This document shows, piece after piece, positions 17,174-25,598 of a DNA stretch of 45,940 bases. This DNA comes from Hadesarchaea archaeon (GTDB lineage Archaea > Hadarchaeota > Hadarchaeia > Hadarchaeales > Hadarchaeaceae): contig JAPDJH010000002.1 in assembly GCA_029259175.1 (NCBI GenBank), positions 82,733-128,672 on the forward strand, written 5' to 3'. The translations under genes were made by a program, and so were the position numbers. The stretch's first letter is position 1. Every line of letters begins with the position of its first letter. Below the pieces are notes generated by a model that had not been told where the DNA came from, ran no database searches, and worked only from the letters and a program-made list of their open reading frames with translations.

Positions 17174-18971
17174 AGGACCCTTTGGGTTCTACCCACTCAA
17201 ACTTTCGCTGAAGGGTTTTTGGATATATTTCGCGCCAATCATAGTTGAGCTTTTTGGCCCAGTAAAAGAAGGCTCGAGGGTCAATGTAGCTTTTGAGAGA
17301 GGTGTTGAGATTGTAGTTCTTTGTAGATTTTGCGATTTCGTATTTCACTTTGGCTATCAAGATTTTTTCACGATACCTTTTGACGCGCTCAAGATGTTTC
17401 ATTTTCCTTTGTCTGGTTTTTTCCTTAAACTCTCTTTTCATTTTTCTTATTTTCTCCTTTTCTTCTCGAATTCTCTTCCTTAGCTTTTGAATGATTTGTT
17501 TTCTTCGAGGCGTTGTTTTTTTCTGTTTGAGCTCCTCGAGCCGGGTTTGAAGAGTGGCTAAGTGTTGCTCACGTTTTTTCAGTTTTTCAGTAAATTTCTC
17601 CCGCCGCTTTTTTTCGTCTGATTCGTATTTTTCTATAATAGAGCGAAGGGTTTGTTGTAGTTTTTTTATTCGCTCGGCTTTTTTCTGAAGCGACTCTCTC
17701 CAATTTTTTGGAAGTTTTCGTTTGTGATTGCATTCGATGGCGGCATTGAGATTGGCTCGCACGGCGGCAAATTTTTTCATGATGGGGTGTTCGTCCGGCT
17801 TTACAGGATGTGTGTTGAGATATTCCTCAACGATTTTGGTCGCGTGGTAAGTGCGGAATACTTTTGCTGTGAGTCCCGGCATCACTTCTGAAAGAAAGGC
17901 ATTTACCAACTCGGATCGAACTCCGTCGAAAATTCGCTCTCTTGGTGTTTTGATGAAGGATTTTAAGTTGGATAGAACTTTTTCTGGCAATTTTACTGTT
18001 TTGACCCACCTCACCGAATCTTTCCCCAAGAAATCGAATCTCACCGTACCGTCGGAGTTTATCTTCACATGTGATCCCCGAAGCGTAGTTGCACCAACCG
18101 TATCGGCTTCGTCTTTGTCTTTTTCGTCTCCCACCCGCAGCTTTAGCTTGTCTATTAAGTAGGCGACCGTTGCTATTTTGCGCCTCAGCTCATCCGGCGA
18201 GTCCAAGTTTTTCCAGATGTGCTCTCGAACTCTTTCAATATATTGCTCCAGTTTCCGCGCGGTGTCGTATTTTTCTTTTTCCCTTAGCTGTCTGAACTCG
18301 AAGCTTTCGGATATCCACACGTATTTCATCTTCCCAGTAAGTTTGTCTCTCCATTTGGCTATCCATAGGGCCTTTGGATCGAAGACCCTGCCACCCCATT
18401 TTTCGCCCCGAGGAGTGGGAGGGGTCGGGGCGTTTGGGGAAAGATTGAGAATGATATCGGAGTAATAGACTCTGGGCTTCCATCGCCCGCGCAACGGATG
18501 CTTTCCCCGACCCATGAATATGCCGGGCGGTTCAACGGTATAATTTGCGATTTCGACTCGTTGTCCGTTTATGATGGCATACCCATATCTTTCTTTGTTT
18601 TCTTCCCGTTGTTTTTTCCTCAGCTCGCTCAGGCGTTTTTTCTCCTCTTTTGTTAATTTTTCCTTTTTCTTCTTCTCCCTTTCCAACCACCGCTGTATGC
18701 TTGAAAAGTCGAAATCTTCGGGGCGCGCAACCGCTTTCAGCCCCAAAGCTTTTGAAAAATCCTTGAAAAAGTTTTTCACAAATACCGGATCTTTCACATA
18801 CTCGGTCTCGAGCTTTTTTACCCAAGCGACTGCCATTTCTTCCTGCTCAGGATTGAGCCTGAGCCTTCTTCCTTTGTATTTTATGGAAAAGCCCACTGGT
18901 TCATACTCAGGAATAAGAACTCCGTTGTGTATGAGTTCCTTCATCTGAAACGAGTTGTTGTTTGGATCCAT
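17172..18971 (-). CDS. top1B: DNA topoisomerase IB, eukaryotic type
   Basis: The 599-residue enzyme relaxes DNA supercoils by nicking one strand through a 3'-phosphotyrosyl bond. Eukaryotic Top1 core signatures are present and the catalytic set can be aligned with human Top1: R279 in L-R-V-G-D-E-K (human R488), K317 in L-G-K-D-S-V-R-W (K532), R373 in F-R-T-Y-H-A-T (R590), H416 in C-N-H-K-R (H632) and Y562 in L-K-S-Y-I-D-P-R (Y723). Residues about 425-545 form the Lys/Glu-rich coiled-coil linker. The long N-terminal extension of eukaryotic Top1 is missing, as in archaeal TopIB. The C-terminus is followed at once by the insertion sequence but is complete. Confidence 0.96.
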   Translation of the reverse strand: MDPNNNSFQMKELIHNGVLIPEYEPVGFSIKYKGRRLRLNPEQEEMAVAWVKKLETEYVKDPVFVKNFFKDFSKALGLKAVARPEDFDFSSIQRWLEREKKKKEKLTKEEKKRLSELRKKQREENKERYGYAIINGQRVEIANYTVEPPGIFMGRGKHPLRGRWKPRVYYSDIILNLSPNAPTPPTPRGEKWGGRVFDPKALWIAKWRDKLTGKMKYVWISESFEFRQLREKEKYDTARKLEQYIERVREHIWKNLDSPDELRRKIATVAYLIDKLKLRVGDEKDKDEADTVGATTLRGSHVKINSDGTVRFDFLGKDSVRWVKTVKLPEKVLSNLKSFIKTPRERIFDGVRSELVNAFLSEVMPGLTAKVFRTYHATKIVEEYLNTHPVKPDEHPIMKKFAAVRANLNAAIECNHKRKLPKNWRESLQKKAERIKKLQQTLRSIIEKYESDEKKRREKFTEKLKKREQHLATLQTRLEELKQKKTTPRRKQIIQKLRKRIREEKEKIRKMKREFKEKTRQRKMKHLERVKRYREKILIAKVKYEIAKSTKNYNLNTSLKSYIDPRAFFYWAKKLNYDWREIYPKTLQRKFEWVEPKGS

Positions 18972-19006
18972 TTGGCCACACCAGATTTTTTATTTTTTCT
19001 CTAAGG

Positions 19007-19016
19007 AATTATATGC
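19007..19016 (+). promoter_or_regulatory. TATA box upstream of the molybdopterin-binding protein gene
   Basis: AATTATATGC lies about 20-26 bases before ATG 19033. This makes that ATG, rather than the TTG at 19021, the likely (leaderless) start. Confidence 0.45.
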
Positions 19017-19032
19017 TTAGTTGGCGATAGAA

Positions 19033-20004
19033 ATGGTCAGAAAATTAAAAGTGGAGGAGGCAGTTGGACATCGATTGGCTCACGACGTTGTTCAGTATGG
19101 GCCGAATTTGAAGGCCGTTATCTTTAAGCGCGGCCACTTGATTAGAGCCGAAGACATAGAGCGTTTGAAGGATTCCGGAAACTATTATGTGTATGTCGAG
19201 GGTGGAGAAGAGCAAGGGATTCACGAAGACGAAGCAGCCATCCGCTTGATGAGAGCTGCAGCCGGAAAGAACGTTTTTTTATCACGACCCAACAAGGGAA
19301 GGGTTGATGCATTCGCGTCTATCCCTGGGATCCTGCGCGTCAACGTGTCTCTTTTGAGAGAAATCAATTCGATAGATGGTTTCATATTAGTGAGTAGAAA
19401 GGATTACTCGCTTGTAGGAAAAAGCGAGCTCGTAGCGTCGGGCAAGATAGTTCCCTTATTCATTTCAGAAATAGAGTTGCGGCGGGTAGAGAAGACTCTC
19501 AGATCGCAGACACCTGGAATAGAAATCTTTCCTCCACAAAAGAGAGCGGTGTGTGCAATCATAACTGGAACTGAAGTGTACGAGGGTCGCGTAAAGGACG
19601 GTTTTGTTCCGGCCATAAATACTAGACTAGAAAAAGTGGGGCTGAGATTGAGCAAGATCTGTTATGTGCCCGACGACGTAGAGCAGATAAAGAGCGCAAT
19701 TCTGGATAGCGTGAAAACCGCTGATATTGTGTTAGTCGGGGGAGGAATGGCGGTTGATGCTGGCGATGTTACTCCGGAAGCGATCAAAGCAACTGGAGCA
19801 AAGGTAGTTTCGAGAGGAATTCCGGTGTTTCCCGGTGCAATGTTGATGGTCGCTTATCTCGACTCCATTCCGATTCTTGGCCTTCCGGCATGTGTTATTC
19901 CGGACAGATTGACCAGCTTTGATTTGCTCCTTCCAAAGCTTTTGCTTGGCGAACCGATCACGAAAGCGATGATTATAGAACTTGCACACGGGGGGTTGCT
20001 TTGA
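19033..20004 (+). CDS. Molybdopterin-binding domain protein (MoeA/MoaB-like)
   Basis: The protein has 323 residues. The C-terminal half is a MoaB/MogA-type molybdopterin-binding fold, with I-I-T-G-T-E-V-Y-E, a V-L-V-G-G-G-M-A-V-D-A-G-D-V-T-P substrate loop, and the conserved G-I-P-V-F-P-G-A-M...L-G-L-P-A stretch. The N-terminal half is a MoeA-like or SAF-like region. It differs from the true MoeA encoded at 31808-33016. Proteins of this type sit beside MocA-like transferases in clusters for molybdenum hydroxylases such as xanthine dehydrogenases, and here too the next gene is MocA/MobA-like, overlapping by four bases. The hydroxylase itself is not in the window. A role in maturing a molybdenum enzyme is inferred. 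Confidence 0.8.
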   Translation: MVRKLKVEEAVGHRLAHDVVQYGPNLKAVIFKRGHLIRAEDIERLKDSGNYYVYVEGGEEQGIHEDEAAIRLMRAAAGKNVFLSRPNKGRVDAFASIPGILRVNVSLLREINSIDGFILVSRKDYSLVGKSELVASGKIVPLFISEIELRRVEKTLRSQTPGIEIFPPQKRAVCAIITGTEVYEGRVKDGFVPAINTRLEKVGLRLSKICYVPDDVEQIKSAILDSVKTADIVLVGGGMAVDAGDVTPEAIKATGAKVVSRGIPVFPGAMLMVAYLDSIPILGLPACVIPDRLTSFDLLLPKLLLGEPITKAMIIELAHGGLL

Positions 20005-20576
20005 TTGGCGCCGTAATACTGGCTGCTGGAGAATCACGGAGAATGGGAAAATTCAAGCCCTTAATCGAGATTGAAGGAAAACCGATGCTTCAGCACGTGA
20101 TTGAAAACTTTCAGCCTCTCGTCGAAAAAGTTGTGGTGGTGTTAGGATTTAGCGCAGATTTGCTCATTCCCTTAATACAACGACTCGGTGCGGAGTACGT
20201 GATAAACGAGTCTTATCGGAAAGGGATGGCCTCCTCTTTTAAGAAAGGATTGGAGCAATGTCTTGACTGTGATGCAGTTTTTCTGGCTTTAGGAGATCAG
20301 CCTTACGTGGATCCACATTATCTGCGAAGAGCCATTCAGACCTGGAAAAATAGCGCAAAAGTGGTGAGTCCCGTTTATCAGGGGAAGAAAGGTCATCCTG
20401 TTCTAATCGACAAATCTCTATTCAATGAATTTCTAAGCATTTCACCAGAAGAACAGCTCCGAGATGTACTTCGTCGTCATTCTGCGGATCAAGTGCTTTT
20501 AGAGGCGGGCAAGTGGGCGATCGTTGATTTGGATTTCCCGGAAGATCTCAGCTTGATCAGAACCGGAGAGCTTTGA
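20001..20576 (+). CDS. MobA/MocA-like molybdenum cofactor nucleotidyltransferase
   Basis: The 191-residue protein has the NTP-transferase fold with the signature L-A-A-G-E-S-R-R-M-G-K-F-K-P-L, the metal motif A-L-G-D-Q-P-Y-V, and G-K-K-G-H-P-V. This pattern is characteristic of MobA/MocA proteins, which attach GMP or CMP to molybdopterin. Cytidylyl versus guanylyl specificity cannot be read off safely. The start is TTG at 20001, overlapping the preceding stop, so the two genes are translationally coupled. The 3' end overlaps the convergent PreA-like gene by 20 bases. Confidence 0.82.
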   Translation: MIGAVILAAGESRRMGKFKPLIEIEGKPMLQHVIENFQPLVEKVVVVLGFSADLLIPLIQRLGAEYVINESYRKGMASSFKKGLEQCLDCDAVFLALGDQPYVDPHYLRRAIQTWKNSAKVVSPVYQGKKGHPVLIDKSLFNEFLSISPEEQLRDVLRRHSADQVLLEAGKWAIVDLDFPEDLSLIRTGEL

Positions 20577-21645
20577 CAGGACAAACGGTTACACAGAGGC
20601 CGCATCCGTAGCATTTCGAAGTGTCGACTCTAGCTACTCTTCCCACAACGTGGATCGCATCATATGGGCAGTGTTTTTGACAGAGCCCGCACGCGGTACA
20701 CCTAGAGGCGATTACTTCCACGGGTTTGGCCGAAACTCGCAGGGGCTCGTCGCGCAGATGGGGCAGAGCTTTTCCTTTTATATCTGCAATGGCAGAGTAT
20801 CCCTTTCGTTTCATGAACTGTGCTAACTGGTCGGCTATGATCCCGTATATCTGAGGCCCCCTCACGATAGCAGCTGTACACACCTGAACTGCTGATGCCC
20901 CGACCATGAGGAACTCGGCCGCATCGTTGCCCGTAGAGATACCTCCCACTCCAATCACTGGTATGTCTACTGTTCGGGCAATGTCAGCAACGCAACGCAC
21001 GGCTAGTGGTTTGATTGCCGGTCCGGACAACCATCCATATCCGTGTGGTGAGCCCATGTATGGCATGGCTGTTTCGATGTCGACTGCCAAGCATGGACCG
21101 AGCGTGTTTATTGCTACTATTCCGTCAGCTCCAGCTTCTGCAGCGGTTTTTGCGAAGATCTTTATATCGAGCACGTTTGGGCTTAACTTGACGAACACCG
21201 GGACCTCAACCACCTCTTTTGCAGCCTTTACTGCTGCCGCTACCGGAGATGGATCGTTGCCCAGATAGTGGGTGGACAGTTCAAGAGCGTCGGCTCCCGC
21301 ATCCACGACTTTTGGGGCGACCTCCTTTATCTCCTCAGCTTTATACCCTACGCTGGCGATGAGCGGCAAGCCAGTCTTTTTAGCCTTTTTGTACTCCTCT
21401 TTAACCCACTGTTCAAGGGGCAGATCCGACCAGAGCTCAGCATTGAGTAAACTATCTTTTATTTTAGCTATGCATGGCCTCGGGACTTGAGCTGGGGCCA
21501 CGCTCACCGTTTTTGCAACTAGACCTCCAGCTCCACCCTCGGCAGCTTTTACTAGCATATCGCCGTTCCACACGTTTGGCCCAGCAGCTGGCATCACAGG
21601 ATTTCGAAATTTCAGCCCCACGATCTCTACGGACAAATCCACCAT
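20557..21645 (-). CDS. preA: Dihydropyrimidine/dihydroorotate dehydrogenase-like flavoprotein with two Fe4S4 clusters (PreA-like)
   Basis: The 362-residue protein has an N-terminal FMN-binding TIM barrel of the dihydroorotate dehydrogenase superfamily (N-P-V-M-P-A-A-G, V-K-L-S-P-N-V, G-V-G-G-I-S-T-G). A C-terminal ferredoxin module carries C-T-A-C-G-L-C-Q-K-H-C-P and C-Y-G-C-G-L-C-V-T-V-C-P. This architecture matches PreA of the NAD-dependent dihydropyrimidine dehydrogenase. The catalytic cysteine seen in mammalian dihydropyrimidine dehydrogenase (L-A-C-G) appears replaced by serine (W-L-S-G), as I align it. No PreT partner is adjacent, so electrons probably come from ferredoxin or another subunit. 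A strong ribosome site (AGGAGGTG) lies at 21651-21658, at the end of the upstream amidohydrolase gene. Confidence 0.86.
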   Translation of the reverse strand: MVDLSVEIVGLKFRNPVMPAAGPNVWNGDMLVKAAEGGAGGLVAKTVSVAPAQVPRPCIAKIKDSLLNAELWSDLPLEQWVKEEYKKAKKTGLPLIASVGYKAEEIKEVAPKVVDAGADALELSTHYLGNDPSPVAAAVKAAKEVVEVPVFVKLSPNVLDIKIFAKTAAEAGADGIVAINTLGPCLAVDIETAMPYMGSPHGYGWLSGPAIKPLAVRCVADIARTVDIPVIGVGGISTGNDAAEFLMVGASAVQVCTAAIVRGPQIYGIIADQLAQFMKRKGYSAIADIKGKALPHLRDEPLRVSAKPVEVIASRCTACGLCQKHCPYDAIHVVGRVARVDTSKCYGCGLCVTVCPVKALRF

Positions 21646-21649
21646 TTGC

Positions 21650-22987
21650 TCACCTCCTCTTTCCTATCCGCGTCCACAGTTTTGCTGCTGCACGTCTTGA
21701 CACAGTAGTTACATAATCTTCAGCGATTGTTTGCATCTTGCGTTCCTTCATGACTATTTTTCCTCCTATGATTACCGTTTCCACATCACTACCTGAAAAT
21801 GTGTTTACGAGGTGTCCTAAAACGGTGGTGGTGTTTACTGGTGTTGGGGCTCGCGAAGTGTCCAGAATGATCAGATCAGCCCATTTACCTTTTTCGATTG
21901 ATCCTAGTTTGTCGCCCATTCCATACAATTCTGCCCCTTTGATTGTAGCCATTTCTAACACTTGTCGAGGAGTAATCACTCTCGGATCTCTGGTGTTCAC
22001 CTTATGAATCAAATAGGCCGCTCGGATGTTTTCAAAACCGTCAAAAATGTATCCGTCATTTCCCAGACCCACAAGAATTCCTTCTTTTAGCATTCTAGGT
22101 ACAGGAGCCACTCCTACCGCATTGAGCATGTTACTCATCGGGTTATGCGCGACTCTTGCCCCAGTTTTTTGTACGATCTTCAATTCGTCTTCGTTTAGGT
22201 GGACGCAGTGTGCTAGTACAACATCTTCCTTGAGCAGCCCCACATCATTTAATCGTTCTATAGTTCGCTTTCCATGATGAATGTAATTGTAGTAGACATC
22301 TACAAGCCCTTCGGAAGTGTGAATGGTCAGGGGGACGCGATATCTGCTAGCAACTTCACGTCCATATTGGAGAAGTTCGTCGGAAACGGTGAACGATGCG
22401 TGGATGCTAACCATGCCGAAAAGGTGTGTTGAGCGATTTTTTCGCATTTTTTTAATGAACCTGATGTTTTCTTTCATGCCTTTGGCTCCCTCGGTGCTTG
22501 AGTTTCGCTCGGTACTTTCGAAAGCGAGTATTCCCCTCATTCCGACCTTCTCAACAGCTGAGCCGATTTTATCCAGTACTCCAGAAATCGCGTTGGGTCC
22601 GGAAAACGTGTCTGCAAATAAAGTGGTTCCGGTTTTTACGAATTCAAGGCTCGCGGCCAAAGCACTCGCGTACGCATCTTCTTTGTTCATCGCCTCGTCC
22701 ATTGGCCACCACACCCGTTGAAGAATTTGAGCAAAATCGGTGGGTGGTTCAATTTTCAGAACGGCACCTCTTAACAGGATGCCGTAGAGGTGGGTGTGAG
22801 AGCATATCAGTCCAGGCATCACGATTTTGCCCTGAGCATCGATCACCTCGTCTGCAGAACCTCTTGCATTTCCTTTGGACACGAACGAAATTTTTCCGTC
22901 TTCAATTCCAATGGAACCCTTTGGAATAATAGTACACCCAGAATCCATCGTCACTATGAGAGCGTTTTTGATCAATATATCAACCAT
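21650..22987 (-). CDS. Amidohydrolase/aminohydrolase, SsnA-like deaminase
   Basis: The 445-residue metal-dependent deaminase belongs to the cytosine-deaminase/TrzA branch of amidohydrolases. Metal ligands are visible in C-S-H-T-H-L-Y, the histidine in I-H-T-S-E-G, V-L-A-H-C-V-H-L and the catalytic aspartate in G-L-G-N-D-G-Y. It is similar in style to SsnA, which is encoded in purine-degrading gene clusters, and to SAH/MTA deaminase; the window has a second, separate member at 42235. ATG 22985-22987 begins the conserved strand M-V-D-I-L-I-K-N-A; the longer open frame upstream is antisense to the divergent hydantoinase gene. It probably removes an amino group from a purine- or pyrimidine-like ring, an inference from family and neighbours. 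Confidence 0.82.
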   Translation of the reverse strand: MVDILIKNALIVTMDSGCTIIPKGSIGIEDGKISFVSKGNARGSADEVIDAQGKIVMPGLICSHTHLYGILLRGAVLKIEPPTDFAQILQRVWWPMDEAMNKEDAYASALAASLEFVKTGTTLFADTFSGPNAISGVLDKIGSAVEKVGMRGILAFESTERNSSTEGAKGMKENIRFIKKMRKNRSTHLFGMVSIHASFTVSDELLQYGREVASRYRVPLTIHTSEGLVDVYYNYIHHGKRTIERLNDVGLLKEDVVLAHCVHLNEDELKIVQKTGARVAHNPMSNMLNAVGVAPVPRMLKEGILVGLGNDGYIFDGFENIRAAYLIHKVNTRDPRVITPRQVLEMATIKGAELYGMGDKLGSIEKGKWADLIILDTSRAPTPVNTTTVLGHLVNTFSGSDVETVIIGGKIVMKERKMQTIAEDYVTTVSRRAAAKLWTRIGKRR

Positions 22988-23012
22988 TCTATCATTACTC
23001 CAAAAACGTGAA

Positions 23013-23023
23013 CAATATAAAGT
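23013..23023. promoter_or_regulatory. Central TATA element between two divergent amidohydrolase genes
   Basis: CAATATAAAGT on the plus strand reads ACTTTATATTG on the minus strand. Its centre is about 31 bases from both the ATG at 22987 (minus) and the ATG at 23049 (plus). One AT-rich element may therefore position transcription in both directions. Confidence 0.5.
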
Positions 23024-23048
23024 TTTATGGCGCTCTGAGAATACGCTG

Positions 23049-24392
23049 ATGCGGAGTGAGCGGATGCCAGATCTCGTGATAAGAAACGCTCGTCTAGCAT
23101 TGCCCGAGGGGATCGTGCGTGCTGAACTCTCAGTCACCGATGGAAAGATAGACAAGATAGCGATTTCTGGGATACCTAAAGGGGAAAATGAGATTGATGC
23201 CAAAGACCGAATTGTCATTCCAGGGGTGATCGATTCTCATGTGCATATTCATGATCCTCGATTTCTTCGCCGAGAGACCTTTAGAACAGGGAGCATAGCT
23301 GCGGCAGCGGGCGGAGTCACTACGGTGTTGGTGATGCCTCTGGATACGCCGGTAACCGATGTGCAAAGCGCAAAAAAAATTATTGCCGCCGGGCGCCGAG
23401 CGAGTCTAATCGACTTTGCCCTTCACGCTGGAAACATGACGGAGGAGTCGATCGAGAACGTTGAAGCGTTGGCGGCTTTGGGTATAAAGTCTTTCAAAGC
23501 TTTCACGTGTTCGCCCTATTATCTCCGCTCAGAAGCGATGGAAGCTCTGATGGATCGAATAAAGGCCGTGGATGGAATTCTTTTCGTTCATGCGGAGGAT
23601 GAGCAGACTTTGCAGGCACAACGTGCCAAGTTAGGCGAGCGAAGAGATCCTTTGGCACATCATGAGTGTAGACCCTCTGAAGCTGAAGAGCGAGCTGTTA
23701 GAGACGTCCTAGAGCTTGTAAAAAAACACGAGTGTAAAACCCATTTTGCCCACATCACCACGCGCAAAGCAGGCGAGCTCATCAGAGATGCAAAGCAAAA
23801 TCACCTACCCGTTACGGCTGAGACATGCATTCACTATTTGGTCTTTACTCGAATGGATGTTGCGGAGAAGGGGCCGTATTTGCGTGTTAATCCTTCTCTC
23901 AAAGATGTAGAGGATCAGAAAGCGTTGTGGGAGTTCTTGAAAGCTCACATTATAGATGTGGTCGCTACTGACCACGCACCGGGGACAAAAAAAGAGAAAG
24001 AAATTGGATGGGAGAGCATATGGAAGGCTCAGATCGGTATTCCGGGGGTCGAGACTCTCCTTTCGCTTCTTTTGACTTTTGGGGTCGGTTCGGGGCGGCT
24101 CACCTTAGATAGAATGGTCAACGTGGTTTCGACACGGCCAGCTCAGATATTTGGGCTCTACCCTCGCAAAGGAGTGATCCGAGAGGGAAGCGATGCCGAT
24201 TTGGTGATTCTGAACTTTAGAAAGAAGAAAATCCGAGCCAAGAATCTGCACTACAAGGTCGGCTGGTCTCCGTATGAGGGGTTGATGGTGAATGGGTATC
24301 CGCTTATAACTGTCTCTCGTGGTGAGATCATATACAAAGATGGGGAAATCTTAGGGAAGCCAGGCAGGGGACAGTTCCTATCTTTGAGCTAG
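23049..24392 (+). CDS. Allantoinase/hydantoinase/dihydroorotase-like amidohydrolase
   Basis: The 447-residue cyclic amidohydrolase has the binuclear-metal set of the family. It shows D-S-H-V-H-I-H-D-P, the carboxylatable lysine in G-I-K-S-F-K-A-F, H-A-E-D-E, the histidine in T-H-F-A-H-I-T-T and the aspartate in V-A-T-D-H-A-P. Enzymes of this group open five- or six-membered cyclic ureides (allantoin, hydantoins, dihydropyrimidines, dihydroorotate). The neighbours (PreA-like, SsnA-like, DUF2877) favour a catabolic substrate over pyrimidine synthesis. ATG 23049 fits the TATA spacing; ATG 23064 directly after GGAGTGAG is the alternative. The larger open frame from 22875 is antisense to the neighbour. 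Confidence 0.85.
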   Translation: MRSERMPDLVIRNARLALPEGIVRAELSVTDGKIDKIAISGIPKGENEIDAKDRIVIPGVIDSHVHIHDPRFLRRETFRTGSIAAAAGGVTTVLVMPLDTPVTDVQSAKKIIAAGRRASLIDFALHAGNMTEESIENVEALAALGIKSFKAFTCSPYYLRSEAMEALMDRIKAVDGILFVHAEDEQTLQAQRAKLGERRDPLAHHECRPSEAEERAVRDVLELVKKHECKTHFAHITTRKAGELIRDAKQNHLPVTAETCIHYLVFTRMDVAEKGPYLRVNPSLKDVEDQKALWEFLKAHIIDVVATDHAPGTKKEKEIGWESIWKAQIGIPGVETLLSLLLTFGVGSGRLTLDRMVNVVSTRPAQIFGLYPRKGVIREGSDADLVILNFRKKKIRAKNLHYKVGWSPYEGLMVNGYPLITVSRGEIIYKDGEILGKPGRGQFLSLS

Positions 24393-25598
24393 AGCACTTA
24401 GACCTTCTGCAAATGACCAGAGGCTCGTGAAGATATCTGGACGGGAAAGTTCCTTCTCAGTCAACACGCATAAACTCGAGCTTAATTTCGCATTTGTGAT
24501 GCTATCTATCAGTTTTTTCTGTACATCTTCTGGGGCAAACCGAGTGTCGATAATGATCAGAGCTAGATTCACATCAGTTTCTTTTGCGAGCAAATCGAGC
24601 GCAACTCGCCATTTTTTCTGCTCTAATGTGACCAGGATAAAAACTCCTGGAGCGTGAATTTGAAGTTCTCGTACCTTTTTCCTCATTTTCTGCAATGCCT
24701 TTTCGGCGATGGGTGCAGGTTTCAGATTTTTCACGCGCGAGAGCACCGCGAGACAGAGGGTTTTTGAGTTTGATATCAACACGATTTTTCGTTCTTGCTT
24801 TGGTATTCGATCAAGATGTTTGGCTCCCGATGCAAAAGCAGGTAAGCCAGATATGAAAACACCACCAGCTTGACGGACTGCAGCTCGGAACAAAGACGAG
24901 GTTTGGTTACTAGAGAACACAAGAACGTGCTTCTCCTTTCCGATTTCTGTCAGGGAATCAAAGAAGGCCCTTCCCGAGCGAAGTTGGTGGACATGTAATG
25001 CTAGAACATTTGAGTGTTCGTCTTTGCCAAGCAACTGGATGAGAGTCTCGGGCAACGGTTTATCACCAACACAGAAGGCACTGCTGATTCCGACTTTCAA
25101 GTCTTTGAAGCACTTCAGGATCTCGCCCGAGATGTCTCCCATGTGTGTTAAGAGAACGATTTTTCCATTCGGTAGCGGAGGGTAGGGTGATAAAAAAACT
25201 TTGTTTCGAGGAACCATCAGTCCTGCAGATCCAGGTCCCAACACCCATATTCGCTTGTTGGCTCGCTCCAACTCTCTTTCAGTCTTTTGAGATATGGTGG
25301 GCGTGAAGAGAACCAGAGCACGAGCCGTTCTCGAGATTATCTTTCTTATGTTTTTTTCGAGCACAGGCTCAGGCAAACACACTCCAACGATATCGCATTG
25401 CTTCGGAATCTCTGACACACTTTTTCCGCAATCGGGTCTTTTTCCACTCAAGTCGATGGGAACAAACTTCTTGAATTCTCTCATGTTTGAGAGAATTCGC
25501 TCGAATATCTGGCGGTACTGGGGCGCGAGCTTCTTCTGTTCCCAAATACCCACCAGCCCTATTTGCTTGGGATTGAAGAGCCGGTCGATTTGTTTCAT
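24378..25598 (-). CDS. Degenerate ADP-forming acyl-CoA synthetase alpha-subunit-like protein
   Basis: The 406-residue protein follows the alpha-subunit plan of ADP-forming acyl-CoA synthetases. A CoA-binding Rossmann domain (R-L-F-N-P-K-Q-I-G-L-V-G-I, then L-G-P-G-S-A-G at about 118) is followed by a ligase-like domain (G-K-I-V-L-L-T-H-M-G). The segment that should read S-S-H-T-G and carry the phosphorylated histidine reads S-S-N-Q-T-S-S near residues 229-235, and the later N-A-G-G-P-G-like loop is replaced by N-S-K-T-L-C. It therefore cannot use the usual phosphohistidine relay in this subunit. It is coupled by a four-base overlap to a normal beta subunit. Loss of canonical chemistry is also a feature of FdrA/AllF-type relatives used in carbamoyl transfer, so a similar change of role is possible. 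Confidence 0.75.
   Translation of the reverse strand: MKQIDRLFNPKQIGLVGIWEQKKLAPQYRQIFERILSNMREFKKFVPIDLSGKRPDCGKSVSEIPKQCDIVGVCLPEPVLEKNIRKIISRTARALVLFTPTISQKTERELERANKRIWVLGPGSAGLMVPRNKVFLSPYPPLPNGKIVLLTHMGDISGEILKCFKDLKVGISSAFCVGDKPLPETLIQLLGKDEHSNVLALHVHQLRSGRAFFDSLTEIGKEKHVLVFSSNQTSSLFRAAVRQAGGVFISGLPAFASGAKHLDRIPKQERKIVLISNSKTLCLAVLSRVKNLKPAPIAEKALQKMRKKVRELQIHAPGVFILVTLEQKKWRVALDLLAKETDVNLALIIIDTRFAPEDVQKKLIDSITNAKLSSSLCVLTEKELSRPDIFTSLWSFAEGLSALAQR

Noticed and set aside
17851..18948. Several open frames opposite the topoisomerase gene
   Set aside because: They arise from Lys/Glu-rich codons read in antisense (Phe/Ser-rich products) and show no family features.
22875..23048. 58-codon N-terminal extension of the hydantoinase-like gene
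   Set aside because: It is antisense to the start of the deaminase gene and precedes the TATA element.
22988..23218. 77-codon N-terminal extension of the SsnA-like deaminase
   Set aside because: It is antisense to the coding part of the divergent hydantoinase-like gene, and the promoter lies between; the family starts at M-V-D-I-L-I-K.
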